From NCBI GenBank assembly GCA_900473175.1, contig UCKM01000022.1:1-64000 (forward strand): 64,000 bases of DNA, read 5' to 3'. Positions 42,921-50,045 of the stretch are shown piece by piece. The translations under genes and the position numbers were made by a program. Below the pieces are notes generated by a model that saw only the letters and a program-made list of their open reading frames with translations, had not been told where the DNA came from and ran no database searches. Each line of letters opens with the position of its first letter. The first letter of the stretch is position 1. Source of the stretch: Hyphomicrobiales bacterium. GTDB taxonomy: Bacteria > Pseudomonadota > Alphaproteobacteria > Rhizobiales > Rhizobiaceae.

Positions 42921-42953
42921 AAAGGGAGATGGGTGGTAATCCCATCTCCCTTT
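42921..42953 (-). terminator. Terminator of rplU-rpmA
   Basis: A perfect 13-bp stem, AAAGGGAGATGGG (42921-42933) with CCCATCTCCCTTT (42941-42953), with a seven-base loop and TTTTC following on the minus strand, 62 bases after the rpmA stop. Confidence 0.85.
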
Positions 42954-43015
42954 GATCTTTTGGCGGTTGCCATTCACCGGGTCCGATGGGACGCCGGTGC
43001 TTCAAGCAGGACCGG

Positions 43016-43288
43016 CTATTCTGCTGCTTCGGCGATCGGGTTGACGATCGACACGTAGCTACGGCCGTTGGCTTTGGTGCGGAAGGAAACAACGCCTGCT
43101 TCAAGAGCAAACAATGTGTGATCCTTGCCCAGGCCAACATTGACGCCGGGATGCCATTTGGTGCCGCGTTGACGCACGAGGATGTTGCCGGCAAGTACCT
43201 TCTCGCCACCAAACTTCTTCACGCCAAGGCGCTTCGATTCGGAATCACGACCGTTACGTGACGAACCACCAGCTTTTTTATGTGCCAT
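43016..43288 (-). CDS. rpmA: 50S ribosomal protein L27
   Basis: 90 residues beginning [20 protein letters not shown] with no N-terminal cleavable extension, followed by [14 protein letters not shown]-type sequence (here [14 protein letters not shown]). Part of the large subunit near the peptidyl transferase centre. 23 bases after rplU in the same operon. Confidence 0.98.
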   Translation of the reverse strand: MAHKKAGGSSRNGRDSESKRLGVKKFGGEKVLAGNILVRQRGTKWHPGVNVGLGKDHTLFALEAGVVSFRTKANGRSYVSIVNPIAEAAE

Positions 43289-43311
43289 CGGATTGCTCCT
43301 TAAACTTCTTC

Positions 43312-43794
43312 TTACTCGCCCTTAGCGGGCTTCTCAGCCTTGGCGGCAGCCTTCTTCGGCGCAGCCTTGGCCTTTGGGGCGGCTTTCGTCTCGGTTGCAT
43401 CCGCGACAGCGGCGGCTTCCGCCTTCGGAGCAGCTTCCTTCTTGGCCGGCTTTTCAGCGGCCTTCTTGGAAGGCTTTGCGCCGTCGGTCAGGATTTCCGA
43501 GATGCGGATCGTCGTCAATTCCTGGCGATGACCACGAGTCCGCTTGGAATTCTGGCGGCGACGCTTCTTGAAGGCGATGACCTTGCGGGCACGGCCCTGC
43601 TCAACGACTTCGGCCGTGACCAGCGCGCCATTGACAACAGGAGCACCGATCGTTGCGTCAGCTCCGACGCCGACCATCAGAACTTCGGCAAATTCAACGA
43701 TATCACCGGCATTGCCGGTAACTTTCTCGACCTTCAGGAGGTCATTGGCGGCAACGCGATACTGCTTACCACCGGTCTTGATGACTGCGAACAT
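43312..43794 (-). CDS. rplU: 50S ribosomal protein L21 with Lys/Ala-rich C-terminal tail
   Basis: 160 residues from [14 protein letters not shown] at 43794. The frame is open 38 codons further up but that part is non-homologous. The L21 core ends near residue 100 ([19 protein letters not shown]). The last 55 residues are a Lys/Ala/Pro-rich low-complexity tail ([18 protein letters not shown] and similar), as in other Rhizobiales L21. Confidence 0.97.
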   Translation of the reverse strand: MFAVIKTGGKQYRVAANDLLKVEKVTGNAGDIVEFAEVLMVGVGADATIGAPVVNGALVTAEVVEQGRARKVIAFKKRRRQNSKRTRGHRQELTTIRISEILTDGAKPSKKAAEKPAKKEAAPKAEAAAVADATETKAAPKAKAAPKKAAAKAEKPAKGE

Positions 43795-43960
43795 TTTTTC
43801 CCTTTCGGCGTTCGGTTCGGTCTTGTGCCGTTTTTCGGCAATGACCGTCTTTTTGTCAGTCGTGACAGATTGATCGAAAGGCGCTTTGACCCGTAAGAAT
43901 AAAGGCACCCGAATTCAAAAACAAACGGCGCGGAGAATCCCCCACGCCAGTCGTTGGGCG

Positions 43961-43990
43961 CTTATAAGATCAGCTTCGTCGCAGAGTCAA
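43961..43990 (-). promoter_or_regulatory. Probable sigma-70 promoter of rplU-rpmA
   Basis: On the minus strand TTGACT (43990-43985) and TATAAG (43966-43961) are 18 bases apart. This predicts a leader of about 160 bases before rplU, room for autoregulation. The rest of the 350-base gap between rplU and the tRNA contains nothing else that I recognise. Confidence 0.6.
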
Positions 43991-44145
43991 GAAATTTAAC
44001 GCAAAATTGCTCTTGTATCTCGAAGCTTTGCCCGCTATCTAGCACGCCGCACGCTCAAGCCAAGCCCGAAAGGGCATCGCGGCACCGGCAGGGACCTCAA
44101 TTCCCGGCCGACATATCCGGGATCGTTCAAATCGGTTCCACACGC

Positions 44146-44235
44146 GGAGAGGTGGCTGAGTGGTTGAAAGCACCGCACTCGAAATGCGGCATGGGGGCAA
44201 CTCCATCGGGGGTTCAAATCCCTCCCTCTCCGCCA
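44146..44235 (+). tRNA. tRNA-Ser(CGA)
   Basis: 90 bases including CCA. The acceptor stem is GGAGAGG/CCTCTCC with discriminator G. D-arm region TGGCTGAGTGGTTGAAAGCA, anticodon loop CTCGAAA with anticodon CGA (reads UCG), a long variable arm typical of serine tRNAs, and T-arm GGGGGTTCAAATCCCTC. Its 3' end is the integration site of the element to its right. Confidence 0.96.
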
Positions 44236-44238
44236 TCG
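44222..44238 (+). repeat. attL core (tRNA 3' end)
   Basis: CTCCCTCTCCGCCATCG, identical to 54196-54212. The first 14 bases are the end of the tRNA-Ser, so integration left the tRNA intact. Confidence 0.88.
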
Positions 44239-44290
44239 AATTCCAACAAATAATTGATTTAATTGAATAATATTTCACCGGCAGTATCGC

Positions 44291-44312
44291 GATCCTAGCA
44301 ATAGTCCTAGCA
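44291..44312 (+). repeat. Left arm-type site pair, CCTAGCA twice
   Basis: GATCCTAGC, five variable bases, then TCCTAGCA. The two CCTAGCA copies start at 44294 and 44306, 12 bases apart. The same arrangement occurs at 54045-54066. It lies 53 bases inside attL and probably binds the integrase arm-recognition domain. Confidence 0.65.
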
Positions 44313-44315
44313 AAC

Positions 44316-45155
44316 TTACGGAAGCGTTACGCCAATTAATGCTGCGGCCCATTTGAGAGTATCATAAGCTTCCTTGAAGCGAGGCGTGAAGGAGATCGCG
44401 CCTGCAACACCAGTTATCAGCGCTTTGACCTTTGATGCGTTGGGCGTATCTTTGGCGACCTCAGTCTGTGCCTCAGACACCATTTCAGCGATCTCTCTGC
44501 GGTCAAAGTCGGCATCGTTGCTTGCGTTTTTAAGAGCTTCTTCGACACGAAGGAGTGCCCTTTCAATATCCGCACGGGACGATGCATCAATGTTTTGATT
44601 GGCTGTTCCGTAGCTACCCGGACCGGACTGAACCAAGCCGACAGGAGCATTAAATACATAGGTCTGACTTGCTGGCGATGTTGACAATGAGCCGCGAGCA
44701 TTGGAGGCGGCGATTAAATTGCACTCTCCGATTGCACGTTTAATCTCCAGATCGCCCAACGTTGTAAGGTTTGCAATTAATGGTTCGCCTCCAAACTTCG
44801 CTATCGCAGTGTCACCATATGGGGATGCTGATGCTAAGACCTCTTGCAACTGGGCAATTTGTGAGTTGGTCCACTGCCGCAGTGTAGAGATAGTCTCCTC
44901 TTTGTTGTCCTCCGTTAGTGCTACCCCATGCGCAGTCATTGAGCGCAATAGAATATTAAGAGCAGTTTGGACCCGTGTCGGTATCGAACGCCCTGCGTCT
45001 GTGAATACGGCGCGCAATCCAGCCGTACCGTGAAGATTTCCGGTTCGCACCAATTGATTGACTGTGCTTTGTACATCTAATTGTAACTGACGATCGAGTT
45101 TCTCGACCTCGACCGACACCAAAATATCAAAATCACGCTTGATTTCTTCCTTCAT
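44316..45155 (-). CDS. Hypothetical protein at the element's left edge (possible cargo or defence gene)
   Basis: 279 residues, not assigned to a family. The first 140 residues look helical and charged (MKEEIKRDFDILVSVEVEKL...). The centre has a Gly/Asn/Gln-rich, strand-prone segment, TYVFNAPVGLVQSGPGSYGT followed by ANQNID. Two helical segments follow, with a hydrophobic one near the end (VKALITGVAGAISFTPRF). The central motif resembles the GPVGAVQTG-type segments seen in several bacterial defence-associated or amyloid-prone proteins, but this is a visual likeness only. Its place beside attL, composition and isolation from the replication genes suit a cargo gene. Confidence 0.6.
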   Translation of the reverse strand: MKEEIKRDFDILVSVEVEKLDRQLQLDVQSTVNQLVRTGNLHGTAGLRAVFTDAGRSIPTRVQTALNILLRSMTAHGVALTEDNKEETISTLRQWTNSQIAQLQEVLASASPYGDTAIAKFGGEPLIANLTTLGDLEIKRAIGECNLIAASNARGSLSTSPASQTYVFNAPVGLVQSGPGSYGTANQNIDASSRADIERALLRVEEALKNASNDADFDRREIAEMVSEAQTEVAKDTPNASKVKALITGVAGAISFTPRFKEAYDTLKWAAALIGVTLP

Positions 45156-45341
45156 AGGAGTCCGTACCTCTCGTCACTTCCCGCGAACACGAACAACAAT
45201 CTATACTGATCAATCATAAAAGGTTCCGTATCGCAACGAGAACAGCGCGACTGATGGGGGGGGCGAAAGAATAGTCGCCGCAAAGGCGCGCATGAGTGTT
45301 GGATTTACCAAGTGAAGAGGAGTATCGGCTTCCTCCCTACC

Positions 45342-45608
45342 TTACCGCCTCCCGTGCAGCTGATCATTTTCCTTCTTGGCGGCTGCCCGACACTTATCGA
45401 TCCAATCCGCCAAGTCTTGTATGTGGACCCCTTTCGCCGCTTTCTGGCTGTTCTCTATTCGAGTTACGGGAATATCGATTTCTCCAGCAGTGACCTTACG
45501 AGCGAACTGGACCGGCGTCAGGTGGCTAAAATAGTCGCGACATACCGTTTCCAGGGGTACGATCGCTATCGCCCCATACTGCGCCATAAGCAAAAAAGCT
45601 GTGTTCAT
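45342..45608 (-). CDS. PrtN-family pyocin activator protein
   Basis: 88 residues matching the pyocin activator (PrtN) family along nearly the whole length: MNTAFLLMAQYGAIAIVPLE, then CRDYFSHLTPVQFARKVTAGEI, then RIENSQKAAKGVHIQDLADW. In Pseudomonas PrtN activates pyocin genes after the PrtR repressor is cleaved. Here it is downstream of a 90-aa gene in a unit whose promoter carries an RHH-type operator. The protein should be a DNA-binding activator of element genes; its targets are unknown. Confidence 0.85.
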   Translation of the reverse strand: MNTAFLLMAQYGAIAIVPLETVCRDYFSHLTPVQFARKVTAGEIDIPVTRIENSQKAAKGVHIQDLADWIDKCRAAAKKENDQLHGRR

Positions 45609-45644
45609 ATCTATCAGGCCTCCCTACCGGTGAAATCATCAGGT

Positions 45645-45917
45645 TCAATACGCACTTCTGCTGCACCCATAACGCTGCCAATACTTCCCATCCAGCCATG
45701 CATCTGCCATTTCCTTAACTGCGTTGTCCAAGCCACCATTGACCGGCAGGGCGGCGATCTGCTCCGCAATCTCATACACGGGATCGCTGGCAGCATTGAC
45801 CAAGGCGCACCATGGCTCAGGGGCGATATCGTCCGGAATTGCGTCCATGACAACTTTCGCCGCCGTTGCCGCGCGGTGAAGTGCGATGCCCATCGAAATG
45901 AGGTTGGAATTCTCCAT
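45645..45917 (-). CDS. Hypothetical phage protein, first gene of the PrtN operon
   Basis: 90 acidic, helical residues (MENSNLISMGIALHRAATAA, ending WLDGKYWQRYGCSRSAY). No family recognised. The ATG has AGGAGA five bases upstream, and a strong TTGACA/TATAGA promoter lies 40-68 bases before it. 36 bases separate it from the prtN-like gene, so the two are very likely co-transcribed. Confidence 0.65.
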   Translation of the reverse strand: MENSNLISMGIALHRAATAAKVVMDAIPDDIAPEPWCALVNAASDPVYEIAEQIAALPVNGGLDNAVKEMADAWLDGKYWQRYGCSRSAY

Positions 45918-45956
45918 GATGATCTCCTTTAAGATGCTGGATTAAACAATGGATCA

Positions 45957-46048
45957 TCTATAAACGATATCGTAAACTTTGTCAATTAACGATATCGTTT
46001 ATTCTCATGCCAACTCGAATTGACATAATATTCGATATCGTTTATTTC
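45957..46048. promoter_or_regulatory. Divergent promoters with three CGATATCG operators
   Basis: Minus promoter: TTGACA (45985-45980), 17-base spacer, TATAGA (45962-45957). Plus promoter: TTGACA (46020-46025), 17-base spacer, TATTTC (46043-46048). The palindrome CGATATCG occurs at 45965-45972 (inside the minus spacer), 45990-45997 (between the promoters) and 46033-46040 (inside the plus spacer). The first two extend to ACGATATCGT. All three have an adjoining TTTA on at least one side. The layout is that of a repressor switch. Confidence 0.7.
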
Positions 46049-46054
46049 TTAGCA

Positions 46055-46228
46055 ATGGGCAGACCTCCTTTAAATATGACGGCGACTGTTGTGCGATTTC
46101 CGGACGAAACTCTGGAGCGCATCGATAATCTCGTCGGCAATAAACAGCGCGCGAAATTCATTCGAGAAGCAGTCGTCAACGAGATCGAAAATCGTGAGAA
46201 GGTGGCTGCTCAGCAAAACTCCGAATAA
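46055..46228 (+). CDS. Ribbon-helix-helix (CopG/Arc-type) repressor, probably leaderless
   Basis: 57 residues from MGRPPLNMTATVVRFPDETL. The RHH fold is seen as a strand (TATVVRFP) followed by DETLERIDNLVGNKQRAKFIREAVVNEIE. The ATG at 46055 has no Shine-Dalgarno sequence and lies seven bases after the predicted -10 box, so the transcript should start at or next to the start codon, as for lambda cI from PRM. The frame is open 16 codons upstream, but that part spans the operator. Likely the element's repressor, acting on itself and on the PrtN operon. Confidence 0.8.
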   Translation: MGRPPLNMTATVVRFPDETLERIDNLVGNKQRAKFIREAVVNEIENREKVAAQQNSE

Positions 46229-46564
46229 TCGAAAATGTTCAAATTAGTCTCCTCAAGATAGTAGACATCTCGGCGGCATGAGAATTATATCAAATAAAAA
46301 ACGGCTTGGATTTAGCAAATATCGCAAAAGTTGATGTAAAAAATACAACGCGTTGCTATAATAACACCACGTGTTGCGAAAATTACAACGAACGACTTGC
46401 CGATTATTTGTAAATCTTATGACTGTCTCCGATTAACGTGAACCCAACAACCAGTTGATCATTGCAGATCGACCGACTGCGATCCGCAGGATCGCCCCAT
46501 CAGCGACAAGGCGAACGCCGAGAACCCGGCGTTCGTTGTAGATTTCGGCGATCTGAGACGCCTA
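46229..46564. other. Gene-free gap with promoter-like box and palindromes
   Basis: 336 AT-rich bases between convergent genes. TATAAT at 46357-46362 has TTGATG 20 bases upstream (46331-46336). A perfect palindrome CAACGCGTTG (46346-46355) and a related CACGTGTTGC 20 bases later overlap this promoter-like region. A hairpin pairs CGAACGCCG (46512-46520) with CGGCGTTCG (46527-46535). No open frame follows, so a small RNA is possible. Confidence 0.4.
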
Positions 46565-47731
46565 TTACCCGGCAGGCGTTGCAAAGATATTCGTGCCTAC
46601 CGCTGAATTCGCACCGGCAGTGATCGTGTACGACGATCCCCGAAAGGAATTGAAGCAGACTATATTGTAGTTGGATCCGACGCTATCGACGTAAATCTCA
46701 TAATTGGTGCTGGTCCGGGACATCTGCTTCGCGAAGTGGTTGTTCGTAATTTTGCAGGCGGTCATGTTCGAAACAAAGATGATGTCGTTGTCGATATTCC
46801 CGTCGAACTCGTTGCCATCGATTATCGAGGCCTGGGCGTAAACGATCGAGCTTGAGGCGTTGATCCCATGCCGGTTGTTTACGATCCGGTTCTTCGTGAT
46901 GAACACACGGGGACTGTCGATGATGACGACACCCTTACGTGTCGTCGCTCCGCCGTTGCTGGAGATATAGCAACTGTCAACCGTGACATCCATGCACTTG
47001 TTCAAGTAGATCGCAGCCTCGCCGCCGCTTCCCAAATCCCATCCGCATTTACCGATGTAGACCGACTGCCAGCCCAGAATGCGCAGATTGATGTTTGTCG
47101 CATTAATATTGTTACAGCTATCGAAGAACAAGCCATTCGAATAACCGTCAGCAAGCGGATCGTCGGCATATACCAACGTGTCATCGAACGACATGATATC
47201 GCGGAAATGCCAAAACGATGCTCCGCGCTCAAGGTAGATCGAGACCGTATTCGCCTGGAAGAAGCAACTTACGACATGAGACTGCCCCGTCCACTTTGAG
47301 TAGATCGCTCGCTCAAACCCGTAGAAAAAGCAGTTGTACACCCGAAGGTAGGTGTTGGCCGCGTTATCATCAAAGCCCATCATCTGGATCGCATATGATC
47401 CGGCAGTCTTGGGGTTGCCGTTCAACTGGAACATCAACCCGTCAAAGCTGACCACACTTGGTTGCTTGCCTGTTGTCCGAGCGTATTTGAACATCGGTTT
47501 TGCAGTGGTGAACATGCGAAGCTCGACCGTTCGCTGACCCGGCCCGGTAAACCGTAGGTTCTTTTCTAGCGGGATATTGATCGTGTCAGTGAACTTATAC
47601 GAAGCGCTGCCGAGCGCCGTTACAGGGAAATGCAGGCTATCGTTGTTCTTCATTACGTTGACAGCCGCTTGGACGTTCGTCGTCACGTCAGTCGTTGCGT
47701 CGTCAATGGCCCCGAACCAAGTGGCAATCAT
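46565..47731 (-). CDS. Tail-spike-like right-handed beta-helix protein (N-terminally truncated fragment)
   Basis: The 388-aa frame has the repeating short strands of a pectate-lyase-type beta-helix (YIGKCGWDLGSGGEAAIYLN, CYISSNGGATTRKGVVII, NRIVNNRHGINASS, NEFDGNIDNDIIFV). The opening WFGAIDDATTDVTTNVQAAV is the usual lead-in to phage spike beta-helices. Spike-like coding sequence continues upstream of this ATG to about 47891, including GAFKWTTGTFTTQIAADTQ and KANAIAASAGAWVRIYDG, with no start, and then hits a stop. The ATG used here overlaps the stop of the terminase gene (ATGA). A gene fragment left by deletion; it may still be translated by coupling. Confidence 0.7.
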   Translation of the reverse strand: MIATWFGAIDDATTDVTTNVQAAVNVMKNNDSLHFPVTALGSASYKFTDTINIPLEKNLRFTGPGQRTVELRMFTTAKPMFKYARTTGKQPSVVSFDGLMFQLNGNPKTAGSYAIQMMGFDDNAANTYLRVYNCFFYGFERAIYSKWTGQSHVVSCFFQANTVSIYLERGASFWHFRDIMSFDDTLVYADDPLADGYSNGLFFDSCNNINATNINLRILGWQSVYIGKCGWDLGSGGEAAIYLNKCMDVTVDSCYISSNGGATTRKGVVIIDSPRVFITKNRIVNNRHGINASSSIVYAQASIIDGNEFDGNIDNDIIFVSNMTACKITNNHFAKQMSRTSTNYEIYVDSVGSNYNIVCFNSFRGSSYTITAGANSAVGTNIFATPAG

Positions 47732-48423
47732 TGGGCCGTCATAGATACGAACCCATGCACCAGCCGAGGCCGCAATAGCGTTAGCCTTGATGTAGATACC
47801 TTCCTGCGTATCGGCTGCAATTTGCGTTGTGAACGTGCCAGTAGTCCATTTGAACGCGCCTGATCGAGAGCCTTCCAGCAGGATATGATCGTTGGGTCGT
47901 CACCCCGCCTCATAGCGCGTTCCATGCGATCCGCGAGGCCATCAAGCCCCTTAACCGCAATCTGATCCTGAAACGCATTGACGCGGATATGTTTGCCGAT
48001 CAGTTCTAGGCGGCGAATGCGATCCGACAGCTTTAGTTTCTTGACGACCCCGATCTGCTTTCGGCCCTCACCTTGCCCGTCGAACAGAGCATCGATCTCA
48101 ATTCCGGTAACGAGGCCCTGTTGCCAAATCAGGGGCCATTCATGAACAGATTTGAGGTCGCCGTTCTCGTCGTACAGATCAGCAATATTCGCGGTTGCTT
48201 CGTCCGCGAGGCGCTTTAGGACCCATACCGCGTCGATCTTGGTTTCTTCCGAGCGTTCAATCTTGGCAGCGTCGATTGCGGCCATCACGTCCGCATTCTC
48301 CAACAGGCGCGGTCCTTGTTGGTTAGCCGTCGCCTCACTATACCCGGCGCGGATTGCGGCCTGGGTAGCGTTCAGGTCGATCAAATAGTTTTCGACAAAG
48401 CGCGCTTGTTTTGGGGTCAACAT
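47728..48423 (-). CDS. Terminase small subunit with foreign C-terminus
   Basis: Residues 1 to about 175 are a Terminase_2-type small subunit: MLTPKQARFVENYLIDLNAT then QAAIRAGYSEATANQQGPRLL then IRRLELIGKHIRVNAFQDQI. The last 55 residues, after RAMRRGDD, are basic and unlike TerS. They are the out-of-frame reading of spike-gene sequence whose true frame is +1 to this one. The junction is near 47885-47900. The DNA-recognition half is intact, so DNA-packaging function is possible, but the oligomerisation or large-subunit contact part is replaced. No large terminase gene is present. Confidence 0.82.
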   Translation of the reverse strand: MLTPKQARFVENYLIDLNATQAAIRAGYSEATANQQGPRLLENADVMAAIDAAKIERSEETKIDAVWVLKRLADEATANIADLYDENGDLKSVHEWPLIWQQGLVTGIEIDALFDGQGEGRKQIGVVKKLKLSDRIRRLELIGKHIRVNAFQDQIAVKGLDGLADRMERAMRRGDDPTIISCWKALDQARSNGLLARSQRKLQPIRRKVSTSRLTLLRPRLVHGFVSMTAQ

Positions 48424-49054
48424 CCGAAATGGAACTCCGAGAAATTCATTCTCAAAGTCTATTGATGGATAGTTGCCGCCCGTTTCCGGATTTCCAGGAA
48501 ACCAACATTTACCAACGTGTCACGGGCGATGAAGTTCGCTCAGCCTATAGGGCCGGGTATGGCTGGTTTGTTACGAAAGTTACGTGTTACGACATTTTTC
48601 GAGGTTTTAACTCTGTAATATAGGGGAAGTTGTCTATATACCGACCTTTACCCTGTATTGATTGTTTCATTCATAAAAATCGTAACATCGTAACAAGAGC
48701 AATTTATCCAATTATCTCAAATGATTGGCTGTTACGAAGTGGCGGCAAAGTCCGTAATAAAAAGTAACATCCAAGACAATCGTAACGATTGTAAAATACC
48801 GTACACGCGACGAGGTCACCCCTGTGGAAAAGAGGTAAGTGGAGGGCGCGATATCCCCATTCTTGCCTGTGAATTATGGGGATTCACACGTGGAATCGAT
48901 TTTGATATGATTCGCTTTGCCTTCGTAGTTAGGTGATTTCAGAACGTGCGACACGGTGAAATTCTGCAGGCCGTAACACCGTCTTGGGACGGGAGTGCTA
49001 TGTAGGGTTAATTGCAGGCCCTATCACGTTCAAATCGGCGGTGGATAGTTCGCG
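48424..49054. other. Gene-free region between TerS and the PBECR-like gene
   Basis: About 630 AT-rich bases. Two short plus-strand frames (48411-48623, 48721-48936) have no ribosome sites or family likeness. The region holds the GTTACGA heptamer cluster listed separately, and GTGGAAAAGAGG-type purine-rich sequence after it. Confidence 0.55.
48570..48786. repeat. Cluster of GTTACGA/TCGTAAC heptamers (iteron-like)
   Basis: GTTACGA at 48570-48576, 48586-48592 and 48731-48737. GTTACGT at 48579-48585. The reverse form TCGTAAC is at 48680-48686, 48688-48694 and 48780-48786. Spacings within groups are 7-9 bases. In 217 bases the chance number of a 7-mer on both strands is about 0.03, so this is not random. 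Candidate binding sites for a replication initiator or a regulator of the element. Confidence 0.65.
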
Positions 49055-49065
49055 CTATCCACCGC
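49038..49065 (-). terminator. Hairpin overlapping the end of the PBECR-like gene
   Basis: GCGGTGGATAG (49038-49048) pairs perfectly with CTATCCACCGC (49055-49065) around a six-base loop. The gene's stop codon lies inside the stem. There is no T-run. Confidence 0.55.
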
Positions 49066-49468
49066 TACCCATTCGGCAAATGGGATCATATCTCCGCAGG
49101 AGCGAATTCCACTGGGACGGTTTGCACTGATGGAATGTCGTTATGTACGTCTCGTATCCTCCACCAGCGGATTTTATCGCGCCCTTAAAGCGTTTTCCGT
49201 TGTCCCGGTTCTCATACAGGACGCATGCTGAATTGCCGTTATTGGGAAGCCAAATGCCGTCACGGATCATCCACGGCAAGCAAAGCATATCAATGAGAGT
49301 GATGTCTGGATGTTTCTCCAGAATATGCTGCAACGAAACCCCCGAGATATATGCAATGCTGGTCGGACAACCGAGGTAATGGGAAACCGGGAGCGGCAGG
49401 TGACAAACGTTTACGTTGCCCTTTGGGTTGTTCCGTAAATTATCTAACTGCGAAAGTTCTAACGACAT
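49055..49468 (-). CDS. Hypothetical protein, possible PBECR-type (BECR-fold) nuclease domain
   Basis: 137 residues. The core YISGVSLQHILEKHPDITLI, then WMIRDGIWLPNNGNSACVLYE, then KRFKGAIKSAGGGYETYITT and FHQCKPSQWNSLLRRY follows the order seen in phage-borne BECR-fold domains: a His-containing helix, an aliphatic strand pair and a terminal THFH-like strand. The family call is by pattern only and could be wrong. Such domains occur in toxins and in phage proteins. No antitoxin-like partner is obvious unless it is the upstream HTH gene. Confidence 0.55.
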   Translation of the reverse strand: MSLELSQLDNLRNNPKGNVNVCHLPLPVSHYLGCPTSIAYISGVSLQHILEKHPDITLIDMLCLPWMIRDGIWLPNNGNSACVLYENRDNGKRFKGAIKSAGGGYETYITTFHQCKPSQWNSLLRRYDPICRMGSGG

Positions 49469-49490
49469 GCAATGAAGGTTCGACTAACAT

Positions 49491-49520
49491 GAGTGGCCAG
49501 AACACTGGTTCTGGCCACTC
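49491..49520 (-). terminator. Strong hairpin after the small HTH gene
   Basis: GAGTGGCCAGAAC (49491-49503) pairs with GTTCTGGCCACTC (49508-49520) around ACTG, seven bases after the stop. Thirteen perfect pairs; no T-run. Confidence 0.65.
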
Positions 49521-49526
49521 AAACTC

Positions 49527-49730
49527 CTAAGCGGCCCTATTGAGCCGTTTGATCGCATCCTCTCGGCTACCGATGTGCTTTTTGCCGGTTTTGATTTCGG
49601 AGATGCGGCCGATATTGGTGTCAAAATGGGCTGCTACCCGGCTCTGCAACTCGCCACGGAGCAACATAAGATGCACTTCTATAGCGTCTTCATACGTGAG
49701 CCTACGGCTCGGCATTCTCAGTATGGCCAT
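49527..49730 (-). CDS. Small helix-turn-helix DNA-binding protein
   Basis: 67 residues from ATG 49730 (AAGG nine bases upstream). LTYEDAIEVHLMLLRGELQS then RVAAHFDTNIGRISEIKTGKKH reads as a homeodomain-like or Cro-type HTH with the recognition helix GRISEIKTG. Similar short proteins occur in Rhizobiales prophages. Probably a regulator of the neighbouring element genes. Confidence 0.65.
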   Translation of the reverse strand: MAILRMPSRRLTYEDAIEVHLMLLRGELQSRVAAHFDTNIGRISEIKTGKKHIGSREDAIKRLNRAA

Positions 49731-50045
49731 CTGCCAATACCTTTCTACAAAAGGCCATGGCAAGGCTTGACATGCAACACGAATACGACAATTGTCGGCT
49801 CGTGATCACATATTGCCGCCCCACCATGGCGGTTTCTACACAAAAGACCGGTTCCGTGTATCAGACGGGACCGGTCTATTCTTTTGGGACAGAATCACCC
49901 AAAACGAACGCTGTCATGATTCCCCAAGATTACATTAATGTACAACCCAAAATGTTGTGTTAATACGTTGTTTACCCAAACAAAAAGCCCGCAAACAAGC
50001 GGGCCTCTTAAAGTGCGTGTCCATATTTGCGGTAGCATTGTTGTC
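49731..50045. terminator. Gap with two terminators after the VirE-type gene
   Basis: 315 bases without a gene. GCCCGC (49987-49992) and GCGGGC (49999-50004) form a stem followed by TTTTT on the minus strand, 42 bases after the helicase stop. A longer stem, 49845-49857 with 49865-49877 (13 pairs, one G-U), is followed by TTTT on the minus strand. Together they end the helicase transcript before the small HTH gene. Confidence 0.75.

Noticed and set aside
45256-45263. Run of eight G as a phase-variation tract
   Set aside because: It lies between genes, not in a coding region or between promoter boxes that I can identify.
45296-45932. Plus-strand frames opposite the PrtN operon
   Set aside because: They are antisense to the PrtN-family gene and its upstream partner, both of which have better evidence.
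46007-46054. Upstream extension of the RHH gene
   Set aside because: It would place coding sequence across the -35, the operator and the -10. MGRPPL at 46055 is a typical RHH start.
48570-48786. GTTACGA cluster as a CRISPR array
   Set aside because: Repeats are only seven bases, occur in both orientations and have irregular spacing, and there are no cas genes in the window.
48411-48936. Two short plus frames in the heptamer region
   Set aside because: No ribosome sites, no family likeness, and they cover the repeat array.
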